Source: JAGPUQ01 sp041594335
Lineage (GTDB): Bacteria; Pseudomonadota; Gammaproteobacteria; Pseudomonadales; Porticoccaceae
Length of the DNA stretch: 33,252 nucleotides
Assembly: GCA_041594335.1 (NCBI GenBank)
Contig: JBFHML010000023.1
Location: 1 to 33,252, forward strand
Direction: 5' to 3'
Under the pieces are notes generated by a model. It was not told where the DNA came from. It searched no databases and saw only the letters and a program-made list of their open reading frames with translations. This document shows positions 23,700-32,017 of the stretch, piece by piece. Both the position numbers and the translations under genes were made by a program. The number at the start of each line of letters is the position of its first letter. Within the stretch, counting starts at the first letter, position 1.

Positions 23700-24329
23700 T
23701 CAATACTTGCTCCGCAGCACCAGCGTCCCCGCCTCTTCGCTCATATCGACCCTGGTCAGGAAGCTGTTACCCAACAGAATATGGGGCGGATGCGCGCCGA
23801 TCACTACCACCGCCGGAATCTCGCGCAGCGTGATATTCCCCACGCTGATTTTGCTGAGGGTCAAGGACCGCGAGGCCACCACGCCTCCGGCCGTGCTAAT
23901 CGCCCCCGAGGCTCCCTCGCGCCACTGCAACCCCAGCCGCTCGGCCTCGATGCTGTTCAGTGCGACGGCGGTAGCGCCGGTATCGACCATGAACCGAACC
24001 GGTCGGCCGTTGATGGCGCCGCCGACAAAATAGTGCCCCTGATCATCCCGGGGGATACGGACTTCGGCATACTCCGCGGCCGTGAAGTTTGCCGCGATAT
24101 GCTGGGAGAGCTCCAACCGTAGTTCGCGATCGCCGAGCGCCACCCGCGCGTGGCGACTATCGGCCGCCAGCAGGCGGACGCCCTCCGGCGAGACCTCGCC
24201 AACCCTGAGCAAATGCTGAGTGCCGTCGATCTCGAGCACGGCCCGCTGGGGAAACAATGCAATTGCGCGCACTTCCTGGCCCGCAACCTGGGCACAAAAC
24301 AACAGCGCCGCCCAGAGCACTGACCTCAT
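23700..24329 (-). CDS. Retropepsin-like aspartic protease, exported
   Basis: A 209-residue protein with a short signal peptide (about 1-17, FCAQVAGQ) and a C-terminal single-lobed aspartic protease domain. The catalytic motif is VDTGAT with Asp116, and the typical second loop is ILLGNSFLTRVDM near residue 185. Bacterial retropepsins of this clan act as dimers in the periplasm; few have known substrates. The ATG at 24329 is supported by its ATGA overlap with pgpA; a GTG 15 bases upstream is possible. It is transcribed with pgpA and hisF. Function is unknown beyond probable peptidase activity. Confidence 0.85.
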   Translation of the reverse strand: MRSVLWAALLFCAQVAGQEVRAIALFPQRAVLEIDGTQHLLRVGEVSPEGVRLLAADSRHARVALGDRELRLELSQHIAANFTAAEYAEVRIPRDDQGHYFVGGAINGRPVRFMVDTGATAVALNSIEAERLGLQWREGASGAISTAGGVVASRSLTLSKISVGNITLREIPAVVVIGAHPPHILLGNSFLTRVDMSEEAGTLVLRSKY

Positions 24330-24811
24330 GATACGAGCCTCCACAGTTGGATAGCCCCGCCAGCCAATAGACCAGCGACCAGATCGTCGGCCATGACCCC
24401 AAACCCGCCGCCGCAGCGACGATCAAACCAACTCACTGGCCAAGGCTTGACGATATCGAAAACCCGGAACAGCGCAAAGGCCCCCAGCCATGACGGCCAG
24501 TTTTGTGGGGCGATCAACACCGCCAACCATAGCCCGACAAATTCATCCCAGACGATCCCCGGGTGGTCCGGTACACCCAACCGACGCACCGCTACACCAC
24601 AGAGGAAAATGCCGCCCACCGCAGCGGTCACTACGACCGTCCAGGCTATCCACAGTGGGACCAGGAACAGCAGGGGCGCCAATGCCGCCGCCAACAATGA
24701 ACCCCAGGTGCCCGGTGCTTTCGGTGCCAGCCCGCTGCCCAATCCAAACGCCAGGAGCATTACGGGATCGCGCAGCAACTGGGCGAATGATGGCGTGCGA
24801 AGTTCGCTCAA
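24326..24811 (-). CDS. pgpA: Phosphatidylglycerophosphatase A
   Basis: Inner-membrane enzyme that dephosphorylates phosphatidylglycerophosphate to phosphatidylglycerol. The 161-residue protein has the family N-terminus GLGSGLAPKAPGTWGSLLA (about 22-40), with catalytic carboxylates in VWDEFVGLW and VFDIVKPWPV, and about four hydrophobic segments. The start is TTG at 24811, overlapping the thiL stop as TTGA; the next in-frame ATG (residue 18) would cut into the conserved region. PgpA after ThiL is a standard gammaproteobacterial pairing. Confidence 0.92.
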   Translation of the reverse strand: MSELRTPSFAQLLRDPVMLLAFGLGSGLAPKAPGTWGSLLAAALAPLLFLVPLWIAWTVVVTAAVGGIFLCGVAVRRLGVPDHPGIVWDEFVGLWLAVLIAPQNWPSWLGAFALFRVFDIVKPWPVSWFDRRCGGGFGVMADDLVAGLLAGGAIQLWRLVS

Positions 24812-25770
24812 AAGTGTCTATAGCCAGTCTGTGCAACAGTCAGCGGACAACCGGCTCCGTCCAAGACACGGACCCCCGGCTCGGACGTCAGCCGACCGAT
24901 GCGGGTTGCCTGTAAAACTCCAGCGTCTGTGAGGTCTTGCAGTACGTGCATCCGTTGCGGCGGCAAGGTGAAACACAGCTCGTAATCGTCACCTGCGGTC
25001 AACGCCCAGGAGCGGACGCTAGCGGTGCCGAAGCGCTCTACGGCAGGCTGCGCCAGGGGCACAGCCTCGAGCGAGATCTCGGCACCCAGCCGGCTAGCCT
25101 TGGCCACATGGCCGAGGTCTGCCAGCAAGCCATCGGAAATATCGATCGCTGCGGAAGCCACGCCTCGCAAAGCGCAGCCCTGTGCTAACCGCGGTTCGGG
25201 CCGCCAGTAGCGGTCATCAAGCCCAACCGAGCACGCCCGGCAACTACCGCTCGCCTGCATCTCCGCCAGTGCGGCCGCGGCGCCCCCAAGCGCCCCGGTG
25301 ACCAACACCCAATCGCCCGGGGCGGCGCCACTGCGCGACAATGCAGAGCCGACGGGCACCGCTCCCAGCGCCGTGATACTCACCGCCAAGGGCCCGCGGG
25401 TCGTGTCACCTCCAACAAGCGCGCAACCGTAGCTGGAGGCGACAGCGGTCAGGCCAGCAGCGAAATCCGCCAGCCAGCCTTCATCGGCTTGGGGCAGGGT
25501 CAGCGCGAGCAAAAACCAACGGGGATCGGCCCCCACGGCGGCCAAGTCGCTGAGATTGACGCGCAAAGCGCGCTGGGCGATGTCGGCCGGAGCGGCAGAC
25601 GCAGGGAAATGTACATCAGCGACTAGCGTGTCGACCGTAACGGCGAGCTCTTCGCCCGCGCGCAGATTGAGCAATGCGGCATCGTCCCCGACCCCGATTC
25701 GCACCCCCTCGCCAACGCCGACTCCCTCTTTGAAGTAGCGTTCGATCAGGCTGAATTCGTCGCTGGCCAT
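24808..25770 (-). CDS. thiL: Thiamine-monophosphate kinase
   Basis: Phosphorylates thiamine monophosphate to the active cofactor thiamine diphosphate in the cytoplasm. The 320-residue length is standard. GVGDDAALL near residue 26 is the Mg-ATP motif; VDTLVADVHF, VGGDTTRGPL and DISDGLLADL complete the AIR-synthase-like fold. The ATG is at 25770, 9 bases after the nusB stop. No TPP riboswitch was seen in front of it, as expected for an internal operon gene. Confidence 0.96.
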   Translation of the reverse strand: MASDEFSLIERYFKEGVGVGEGVRIGVGDDAALLNLRAGEELAVTVDTLVADVHFPASAAPADIAQRALRVNLSDLAAVGADPRWFLLALTLPQADEGWLADFAAGLTAVASSYGCALVGGDTTRGPLAVSITALGAVPVGSALSRSGAAPGDWVLVTGALGGAAAALAEMQASGSCRACSVGLDDRYWRPEPRLAQGCALRGVASAAIDISDGLLADLGHVAKASRLGAEISLEAVPLAQPAVERFGTASVRSWALTAGDDYELCFTLPPQRMHVLQDLTDAGVLQATRIGRLTSEPGVRVLDGAGCPLTVAQTGYRHF

Positions 25771-25779
25771 GACCGGAAG

Positions 25780-26229
25780 TCAGCGTGCGGCAGCTGCGAC
25801 TTCCAACTTTCGGTTGGCCGCAGCGACCTTGTCGAGAACTCCGTTGACATAACGATGTGCATCTTCCGGCGCGAATGCCTTAGCGAGATTTACGGCTTCG
25901 TTGATGGCCACCCGATAGGGCACATCGACGCGATACAGCAGCTCGTAAGTGCCCATCCGGAGCAGGGCGCAGGAGATGGGATCGAGCTCGACTATCTTGC
26001 GATCGAGATAACCGACGTAGGCGGCATCGAGTGACTCAGCACGATCGAGAATCCCGTGCAGCAGGTCGTGGAAAAAATCACCATCCACTTTTTTCATGTC
26101 ATTATCCGCACGGAACTGCGCCTCAATGGCTATGGGGCCACCACCAGCGAGCTGCCATTGATAGAGCGCCTGGACCAACAGGTGGCGGGCCTTTTTTCGT
26201 GCCGAAGGAAGACTGCTCATACCCTTCAC
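25780..26229 (-). CDS. nusB: Transcription antitermination factor NusB
   Basis: RNA-binding protein that, with NusE (S10), recognises boxA and prevents early termination of rRNA transcripts. The 149-residue all-helical protein begins with the basic RNA-binding segment SARKKARHLLVQALYQW and carries the conserved DPISCALLRMGTYELLY and VPYRVAINEAVNLAKAF segments near the C-terminus. The start is either GTG at 26229, overlapping the ribH stop as GTGA, or ATG at 26220; the first is chosen because this operon repeatedly uses 4-base overlaps. Confidence 0.93.
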   Translation of the reverse strand: MKGMSSLPSARKKARHLLVQALYQWQLAGGGPIAIEAQFRADNDMKKVDGDFFHDLLHGILDRAESLDAAYVGYLDRKIVELDPISCALLRMGTYELLYRVDVPYRVAINEAVNLAKAFAPEDAHRYVNGVLDKVAAANRKLEVAAAAR

Positions 26230-26696
26230 AGGCGCCGCAGCAGGGAAACCATTTCCAGCGCCGTCAACGCCGCCTCCTCGCCCTTGTTATCTGGGCCCGG
26301 GCCAGAACGCTCCGCGGCCTGTCGCTGATCATCCGTAGTCAGCACTCCGAAGGCCACCGGGACGCCGGTCTTCAGCGCCACGTCCCCAATGCCACGCGTG
26401 GTCTCCGCGCAGACGTATTCGAAATGTGGCGTGCCCCCACGAATCACCGCGCCCAAGGTGATCACCGCATCGAAGCGCCCGGTCTCTGCGATCTTGCGCG
26501 CCGCCAAGGGTAATTCGAAGGCTCCAGGCACCCGGTAGATCTGAATATCCTCCTCAGGAACCTCCTGCCGGCGCAAGGCGCGTTGCGCACCCTGTAGCAG
26601 GCTCTCGGTGATGTCACCGTTCCAACGCGCCACCACGATGGCAAAGCGGGCGCCCGCTGCCTGAAACTCCCCCTCGATGGGCCTGGACTCACTCAT
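26226..26696 (-). CDS. ribH: Lumazine synthase
   Basis: Condenses 5-amino-6-ribitylaminouracil with dihydroxybutanone phosphate to 6,7-dimethyl-8-ribityllumazine, the penultimate riboflavin step; usually a large icosahedral or decameric shell. The 156-residue protein has VPGAFELPLAA, LGAVIRGGTPHFEYV with the catalytic histidine, and VAFGVLTTDDQRQA. The ATG at 26696 is chosen because AGGAG stands six bases before it; a GTG immediately upstream is less well placed. Confidence 0.95.
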   Translation of the reverse strand: MSESRPIEGEFQAAGARFAIVVARWNGDITESLLQGAQRALRRQEVPEEDIQIYRVPGAFELPLAARKIAETGRFDAVITLGAVIRGGTPHFEYVCAETTRGIGDVALKTGVPVAFGVLTTDDQRQAAERSGPGPDNKGEEAALTALEMVSLLRRL

Positions 26697-26711
26697 CACC
26701 TGCTCCTGACT

Positions 26712-27821
26712 TCATGGGCACTCAATATACTCCACCACCTCAAGATCAAAACCCGAGATCGCGTTGAACCGGAAAGGCGCGCTCATCACCTTGATTTTCT
26801 GGGCTCCCAGATCGCGTAGGATCTGCGATCCCGCACCGATTTGCAGATACACTGTCTCCGAAGCCTTGATGGCCCGCTCTTTGCGGTCAAAGAGCGCTTC
26901 CAGCTCGCTTTCGACTTGCTCGGCGGACTCCTCTTGCAAGATCACCACAATAATGCCGCAGCCTTCCGCCTCCACCCGCGCCATCGCTTTGGCCATACTC
27001 CAGCTCGGGTAGGGGCCAACCCGCTCCACGGAGAAAAAATCACGGACACAGCCAGGCAGATGCACGCGTACTGGCACCGGCACCTCCGGATGGATCTCGC
27101 CCTTGACCAGGGCAAAATGCAATTTCTTACGCGCTGTATCCAGATAGGTATGTAGCGTGAACTCACCAAAGGCGGTCTGTATCCGGCGCTCGCGCAAATG
27201 CTCAATGGTTTTTTCATTGAGCATGCGGTAGTGAATCAGGTCAGCGATCGTGCCGATCTTGAGACCGTGCTTCTCGGCGAACTGTTCCAGGTCGGACCGT
27301 CGTGCCATGGTGCCATCGTCATTCATGATCTCGACGATTACGGCTGCCGGCTCACAGCCGGCGAGACGGGCGAGATCACAACCGGCCTCGGTATGCCCGG
27401 CTCGGCTCAGCACACCACCCGGTTGGGCCTTGAGCGGGAAAACATGGCCCGGCTGCACGAGATCTTCGGGGGTCGCCTGCTTGGCCACCGCGACGCGCAC
27501 CGTATGCGCCCGATCCGCGGCCGAGATTCCCGTAGTGACACCCTCGGCGGCCTCGATGGAAAGCGTGAAGTTGGTTCCATGGCTGGCCTGATTACGATCT
27601 ACCATCAGCGGCAAATCCAACTGGCGACAGCGAGCCTCGGTCAGGGTCAGACAGATCAGTCCCCGTGCATGCATGGCCATAAAATTGATGTCGGCCGCGG
27701 TGACCTTTTCCGCCGCAATAACCAGATCGCCCTCGTTTTCACGATCCTCGTCATCCATGAGGATGACCATCCGACCTGCGCGGATGTCCTCGATCAGCTC
27801 TTCGGTGGTATGCAATGCCAT
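26712..27821 (-). CDS. ribB: DHBP synthase with degenerate GTP cyclohydrolase II domain
   Basis: The N-terminal domain (about 1-205) is a complete 3,4-dihydroxy-2-butanone-4-phosphate synthase: DDEDRENEGD near residue 23, the HARGLICLTLTEARC segment and HVFPLKAQPGGVLSRAGHTEAGCDLA. It makes the four-carbon riboflavin precursor. The C-terminal domain (about 210-369) has the GTP cyclohydrolase II fold but not its zinc site: where active enzymes have a cysteine, then C-x-C with an arginine, this has RVHLPGCVRDFFSVERVGPYPSW. So it is probably a RibBX-like protein with only the RibB activity. It would usually be annotated bifunctional RibBA. The start at 27821 follows AGAGG, one base after ribE. 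No FMN riboswitch precedes it. Confidence 0.9.
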   Translation of the reverse strand: MALHTTEELIEDIRAGRMVILMDDEDRENEGDLVIAAEKVTAADINFMAMHARGLICLTLTEARCRQLDLPLMVDRNQASHGTNFTLSIEAAEGVTTGISAADRAHTVRVAVAKQATPEDLVQPGHVFPLKAQPGGVLSRAGHTEAGCDLARLAGCEPAAVIVEIMNDDGTMARRSDLEQFAEKHGLKIGTIADLIHYRMLNEKTIEHLRERRIQTAFGEFTLHTYLDTARKKLHFALVKGEIHPEVPVPVRVHLPGCVRDFFSVERVGPYPSWSMAKAMARVEAEGCGIIVVILQEESAEQVESELEALFDRKERAIKASETVYLQIGAGSQILRDLGAQKIKVMSAPFRFNAISGFDLEVVEYIECP

Positions 27822-27822
27822 T

Positions 27823-28470
27823 TCAACCTCTTTCCGATGCCACTCCGGGCGGTACGCCGGGGTGCCCCTCCCGCGCGCCCCAGTGCAACCGCTCCAGGTA
27901 ACGCGCAATCACGTCGACTTCGAGATTCACCTCGGTACCGGCTCGATAGCCATCAATAATGGTATGTGTCAGCGTGTGAGGAACGATGTTGATCTCGAAG
28001 TCCGCTTCCGCCACCGCATTGATCGTGAGACTGACACCGTCTACCGCGATCGACCCCTTGGGCGCAATGTAGCGCGCCAGCGCCATCGGCGCACGTAACC
28101 GAAAGCGCTCCGACCGGGCGTCGCCATGGCGCTCCAGTATCCTGCCGACCCCATCGACATGGCCGGAGACGATGTGTCCACCCAGGCGTTTATCGGGAGT
28201 GAGCGCCTGCTCCAGATTGACCGGGGTACCGGCACGCCAAGACGCCAATGTCGTATGCGCCAGCGTTTCCACGGAGACGTCTGCGGCAAAGCGAGCCTCC
28301 TCAAGGTCCACCGCTATCACTGTCAGGCAGACCCCATTGACCGCAATACTGTCTCCGAGACACACCGCTTTGAGATCGAGACCACCGGTCTCAATGGTCA
28401 ATCGGAGATCACCGCCACGCGGCTCCACGGCGGCAACGGCACCCAGGGCTTCGACAATGCCGGTAAACAT
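27823..28470 (-). CDS. ribE: Riboflavin synthase, alpha subunit
   Basis: Dismutates two lumazine molecules to riboflavin and the pyrimidine. The 215-residue trimeric protein is two similar barrels: MFTGIVEALG with LGDSIAVNGVCLTV in the first half, and IAPKGSIAVDGVSLTINAV in the second. Its ATG directly follows the ribD stop (TGAATG), and its stop is one base before ribB, so translation is tightly coupled. The C-terminal tail after YLERLHWG is longer than usual. Confidence 0.95.
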   Translation of the reverse strand: MFTGIVEALGAVAAVEPRGGDLRLTIETGGLDLKAVCLGDSIAVNGVCLTVIAVDLEEARFAADVSVETLAHTTLASWRAGTPVNLEQALTPDKRLGGHIVSGHVDGVGRILERHGDARSERFRLRAPMALARYIAPKGSIAVDGVSLTINAVAEADFEINIVPHTLTHTIIDGYRAGTEVNLEVDVIARYLERLHWGAREGHPGVPPGVASERG

Positions 28471-29562
28471 TCAGATCCTCCTTTTGGGAAGAGCGGTAAT
28501 CCGCCAATCGGTGCCGACAGCGCGCAGATCGACGATGTCCAACTCGATGGCATCGGCCAATTGTGCAAGTGGCAAACGGGCAAGTGGCCAGCCCTCGCTG
28601 CCGAGAAGTTTGGGCGCAAGATAGATGAGTAATTCATCCACCAGCCCCTCAGCCAGAAAGGCGCCGGCAAGTTTGGCCCCCGCCTCAACGAGCACCTCAT
28701 GGCACTGGCGCTCACGCAGATAACACAATAGTGCCCGGAGATCGACCCGGCGATCCTCCCCCGGGAAAGCCAACACGTCTGCCGCGGCAATAGCGCTCGG
28801 CTCCGCGGCGGTGGCGATCAACACCGCGCCGGGCTCGGCGAACAATCGCAGGTGCTCATGGATCCGCAACCGGCTGTCCACTACGACCCGCAGCGGCTGC
28901 CCTACCGGGGTTTCAACCTGCGCCGCGAGATCCAGGGTCTCCAAGCGTACCGTTAGCCGCGGATCATCGGCCAAGACGGTACCCACACCGGTTACCAGCG
29001 CGCAGCTCTCCGCACGTAAACGCTGTACATCAAGGCGCGCGGCCGGGCCCGTGATCCATTGACTCTCACCGCTTGCCATCGCCGTGCGGCCATCCAAGCT
29101 CGCTGCAATTTTCAGGCGCACCCGGGGCCAGCCGCGCTCGCAATTCAACAAAAAGCCCGGATTGAGCGCCCGGCAGTCAGCCTCCAGCACCGGACCTTCT
29201 ACCACGACACCAGCGGCACTCAGCGTTTCCAGTCCGCCCGCTGCCGGATAATGGGGGTCGCGCACTCCGTACACCACCCGGGCAATTCCCGCGTCGATCA
29301 AGGCCCGAGTACACGGCGGTGTACGCCCCTGATGGTCACAGGGCTCCAGCGTCACATACGCGGTGGCGCCGCGGGCCGAGCAACCAGCCGCTCGCAACGC
29401 CAAAACCTCCGCGTGAGGCTCCCCCGCACGACGATGCCATGCTTCCCCGACCACTTGACCATCGCGGACGATCACACAACCGACCCGCGGATTGGGCCGA
29501 GTACTGTACCAACCACGCCGCGCTAACTGGACCGCACGGGCCATCGCAGCGGTATCAGTCAT
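28471..29562 (-). CDS. ribD: Bifunctional riboflavin deaminase/reductase RibD
   Basis: Carries out the second and third pyrimidine steps of riboflavin synthesis. The 363-residue protein has an N-terminal zinc deaminase (about 1-145; His50-Ala-Glu, then Cys75 and Cys84 in EPCDHQGRTPPC) and a C-terminal NADPH reductase (about 150-360; LKIAASLDGRTA, the VDSRLRI segment and EAGAKLAGAFL). The ATG at 29562 overlaps the nrdR end by 8 bases and gives a normal family start; an in-frame version starting further upstream would run well into nrdR. Confidence 0.95.
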   Translation of the reverse strand: MTDTAAMARAVQLARRGWYSTRPNPRVGCVIVRDGQVVGEAWHRRAGEPHAEVLALRAAGCSARGATAYVTLEPCDHQGRTPPCTRALIDAGIARVVYGVRDPHYPAAGGLETLSAAGVVVEGPVLEADCRALNPGFLLNCERGWPRVRLKIAASLDGRTAMASGESQWITGPAARLDVQRLRAESCALVTGVGTVLADDPRLTVRLETLDLAAQVETPVGQPLRVVVDSRLRIHEHLRLFAEPGAVLIATAAEPSAIAAADVLAFPGEDRRVDLRALLCYLRERQCHEVLVEAGAKLAGAFLAEGLVDELLIYLAPKLLGSEGWPLARLPLAQLADAIELDIVDLRAVGTDWRITALPKRRI

Positions 29563-30031
29563 CGGCTTCCGCCTCGCGGGCTTCGCGGTCGAGGCGATCC
29601 AACTCCGCACGAAACTCGCTGAGATCCTGGAACCTGCGATACACAGACGCAAAACGCACGAAGGCGACATCGTCGAGACGCCGCAGCTGCTCCATCACCT
29701 TTTCGCCGACAACCCGAGATGGCACTTCGCGCTCTCCCGCACTTTGCAGCTCGCGCTTCAGCGCGCTGACCGCGGCCTCTACGGCCTCGACACTGACAGG
29801 CCGCTTCTCGAGCGCCCGCTGGAGGCCGGCACGCAGTTTGCTCTCATCGAAAGGCTCGCGGGAACCGTCACGCTTCACCACGCGCGGCATGAGAAGCTCG
29901 GCGACCTCAAAGGTAGTAAAGCGCTCCTTGCAATTCGCACACTCGCGCCGGCGGCGGATCTGATCGCCGCCGGCTACCAGTCGAGAATCAACCACACGGG
30001 TTTCGTCAGCGCCGCAGAATGGACAATGCAT
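29555..30031 (-). CDS. nrdR: Ribonucleotide reductase repressor NrdR
   Basis: Zinc-ribbon and ATP-cone regulator that represses ribonucleotide reductase genes when dATP is high. The 158-residue protein has cysteines 3, 6, 31 and 34 (CPFC and CANC) and a basic RRRREC stretch, then the ATP-cone (about 50-140, with VVKRDGSREPFDESKL). The tail after residue 148 is acidic and arginine-rich. It lies 68 bases after glyA in the same direction, the standard glyA-nrdR-ribD order. Confidence 0.97.
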   Translation of the reverse strand: MHCPFCGADETRVVDSRLVAGGDQIRRRRECANCKERFTTFEVAELLMPRVVKRDGSREPFDESKLRAGLQRALEKRPVSVEAVEAAVSALKRELQSAGEREVPSRVVGEKVMEQLRRLDDVAFVRFASVYRRFQDLSEFRAELDRLDREAREAEADD

Positions 30032-30099
30032 GGGATGTGCGAAAGCGCGTATCGAGCGACCGCAAGTCTAGCACGCCCCAGCGCAGCGGCCGGATCCGA

Positions 30100-31368
30100 T
30101 CAGCGATAGACGGGGAAACGGTCGCAGACTTCCTGCACCTTGGCACGCACCTCGTCGATCACCGCCGCGGCCGTCCCGTTTTCCAACGCGGCCAGGACAT
30201 CACAAATCCAATGGGTCAACTCCACCGTCTCCGCTTCGCGGAAACCACGCGTAGTTATGGCAGGGGTCCCCACGCGCAAACCACTGGTCACGAAGGGCGA
30301 ACGCGGGTCGCCCGGAACGGCATTCTTGTTGACGGTGATGTGGGCATTACCCAAGGCTTCATCCGCGTCCTTTCCGGTATAACTCTTGCCGATGAGATCG
30401 ACCAACATGAGGTGATTGTCTGTCCCTCCGGAAACAACGCGTATCCCGCGCTCAGTGAACGTCGCCGCCATAGCCCGCGCATTGGCGACAACCTGACGCT
30501 GGTAGGCGCGATACGGTTCGCTCTCGGCCTCTTTGAAGCACACCGCCTTGGCGGCGATCACGTGCATCAACGGCCCACCCTGCTGGCCAGGAAAGACCGC
30601 CGAGTCGAGCTTTTTCTCCAGCTCTGGATTAGCCCGGGCCAGGATGAGGCCGCCGCGGGGACCTCGCAGTGTCTTGTGGGTGGTGGACGTCACCACATCG
30701 GCGACCGGCACCGGAGAAGGGTAACAGCCGGCTGCAACCAAGCCCGCGACATGGGCCATATCGACCATCAACCAGGCACCCACCTCGTCGGCGATGGCCC
30801 GAAACCTCTCCCAGTCCATGATCCTCGAATAAGCGGAGAACCCCGCGACGATCACTTTTGGACGATGCGTGCGCGCCAATTCGGCAACGCGGTCGTAATC
30901 GACCTCTCCCGTCGCCGGGTTCAACCCATACTGAACCGCATGGTAGGTTTTGCCAGAGAAGTTGGGCTTGGCGCCATGCGTGAGGTGGCCCCCATCGGCC
31001 AGACTCATGCCCAGAATCACATCTCCGGGCGTACACAGCGCTTGATACACCGCAGCATTGGCCTGGGATCCCGAGTGCGGCTGCACATTGGCATAATCGG
31101 CGCCAAACAGCGCCTTGGCGCGTGCGATCGCCAACACCTCGGCGCGATCGACGTACTCGCACCCCCCGTAGTAGCGCCGACCGGGGTAACCTTCGGCATA
31201 TTTGTTGGTCAAGACGCTGCCCTGCGCCTGCATCACAAGCGGGCTTGCGTAGTTCTCTGAGGCGATCAGTTCCAGGTGGTCTTCCTGTCGCCGCGCCTCG
31301 TCGGCCACGGCAGACGCCAGCTCGGGATCGAAATCAGCGAGCGAGAGGTCATTGGCAAACATGGGCAT
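30100..31368 (-). CDS. glyA: Serine hydroxymethyltransferase
   Basis: Pyridoxal-phosphate enzyme that converts serine and tetrahydrofolate to glycine and methylene-tetrahydrofolate, the main one-carbon source. The 422-residue length is normal. Motifs seen are ELIASENYASP, NKYAEGYPGRRYYGG, the cofactor-lysine site TSTTHKTLRGPRGG (about residue 226) and TVNKNAVPGDPRSPF near the end. Two ATGs occur close together (31368 and 31362); the first is used, though the second has a better-placed GGA. The 5' gap has a TAGAAT -10. Confidence 0.97.
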   Translation of the reverse strand: MPMFANDLSLADFDPELASAVADEARRQEDHLELIASENYASPLVMQAQGSVLTNKYAEGYPGRRYYGGCEYVDRAEVLAIARAKALFGADYANVQPHSGSQANAAVYQALCTPGDVILGMSLADGGHLTHGAKPNFSGKTYHAVQYGLNPATGEVDYDRVAELARTHRPKVIVAGFSAYSRIMDWERFRAIADEVGAWLMVDMAHVAGLVAAGCYPSPVPVADVVTSTTHKTLRGPRGGLILARANPELEKKLDSAVFPGQQGGPLMHVIAAKAVCFKEAESEPYRAYQRQVVANARAMAATFTERGIRVVSGGTDNHLMLVDLIGKSYTGKDADEALGNAHITVNKNAVPGDPRSPFVTSGLRVGTPAITTRGFREAETVELTHWICDVLAALENGTAAAVIDEVRAKVQEVCDRFPVYR

Positions 31369-31396
31369 TCCGCTGGGTAGGCTGAAGCGAGGGCGG

Positions 31397-31402
31397 ATTC
31401 TA
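31397..31402 (-). promoter_or_regulatory. Candidate -10 of the glyA operon
   Basis: TAGAAT on the minus strand, preceded directly by TG, lies 29 bp before the glyA start. The -35 region is poor. It sits in the 69-bp gap after the GNAT gene and would serve the long glyA-to-hisF transcript. Confidence 0.4.
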
Positions 31403-31437
31403 CACCAGCCGGCCGCACCCGCCTATCGCGGTCGAAG

Positions 31438-32007
31438 TCAGCCGATGCCGTAGCTGTCCCGCCGTGCCAGCAGCGACTTAACCTCGACTGCCATACGAAC
31501 GACATCGTGAAGCTTGCCCGAACGGTCCTTCACTTCATTCTCATGCAGCGCTTCCGGCCGGAAGCCCAGCTCGTGGAACAATGAGCGCGCGGCGGTTTGA
31601 TCAAGCGTCATGCGGGCGATGACCTTTTCCACGCCGCGGCCCAGCGCCAAGCTGAAGACTTCGCGAATCATGGTGCGGCCGAGCCCGGTTTCACGAAAAT
31701 TGGGATGCACCAATACCCGCAGTTCCGCGAGATGGCGGCTCCAGTCTAGGTCATTGAGGCTTAGCATACCGTAGCCGACCATCTGTCCGTCTATCTCGGC
31801 AATGACGATCAATGCCAGGCCCCGATCGATCTCCTCGAGCCAATGTTCAACGGTTTCCGGATCAGTGATGTCGCGGCGCAGAAACATCAAGTCATGGACC
31901 GGCAGCGAACGCGCAAAAGTCAGAACCTCCTCGGCATCATCATGCGTCAATGGACGCAATACTGCCGAGCCGGTACGCAATTCCACGGTTTTCGGATAGT
32001 TTTCCAA
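31438..32007 (-). CDS. GNAT-family N-acetyltransferase
   Basis: A 189-residue acetyl-CoA-dependent acyltransferase of the GNAT fold. It has the acceptor-side start AVLRPLTHDDAEEVLTFARSLP, strand IVIAEIDGQMVGYGML, the AELRVLVHPNFRETGLGRTMIREV acetyl-CoA loop (Q/RxxGxG/A type) and the helix AARSLFHELGFRPE. The substrate is unknown. The start is a TTG at 32007 with a strong GAGGAG six bases upstream. It follows phaC by only 10 bases, so the two are co-transcribed; a role in polymer or acyl-CoA metabolism is possible but unproven. Confidence 0.85.
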   Translation of the reverse strand: MENYPKTVELRTGSAVLRPLTHDDAEEVLTFARSLPVHDLMFLRRDITDPETVEHWLEEIDRGLALIVIAEIDGQMVGYGMLSLNDLDWSRHLAELRVLVHPNFRETGLGRTMIREVFSLALGRGVEKVIARMTLDQTAARSLFHELGFRPEALHENEVKDRSGKLHDVVRMAVEVKSLLARRDSYGIG

Positions 32008-32017
32008 AGGCTTCTCC

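Noticed and set aside
27822..28470. An FMN riboswitch before ribB
   Set aside because: ribB starts one base after ribE, so there is no leader to hold one, and none was seen before ribD or glyA either.
30019..31260. A 413-codon open frame on the plus strand opposite glyA
   Set aside because: It lies wholly antisense to a clear glyA, has no recognisable domain or ribosome site, and is the usual mirror frame of GC-rich coding DNA.
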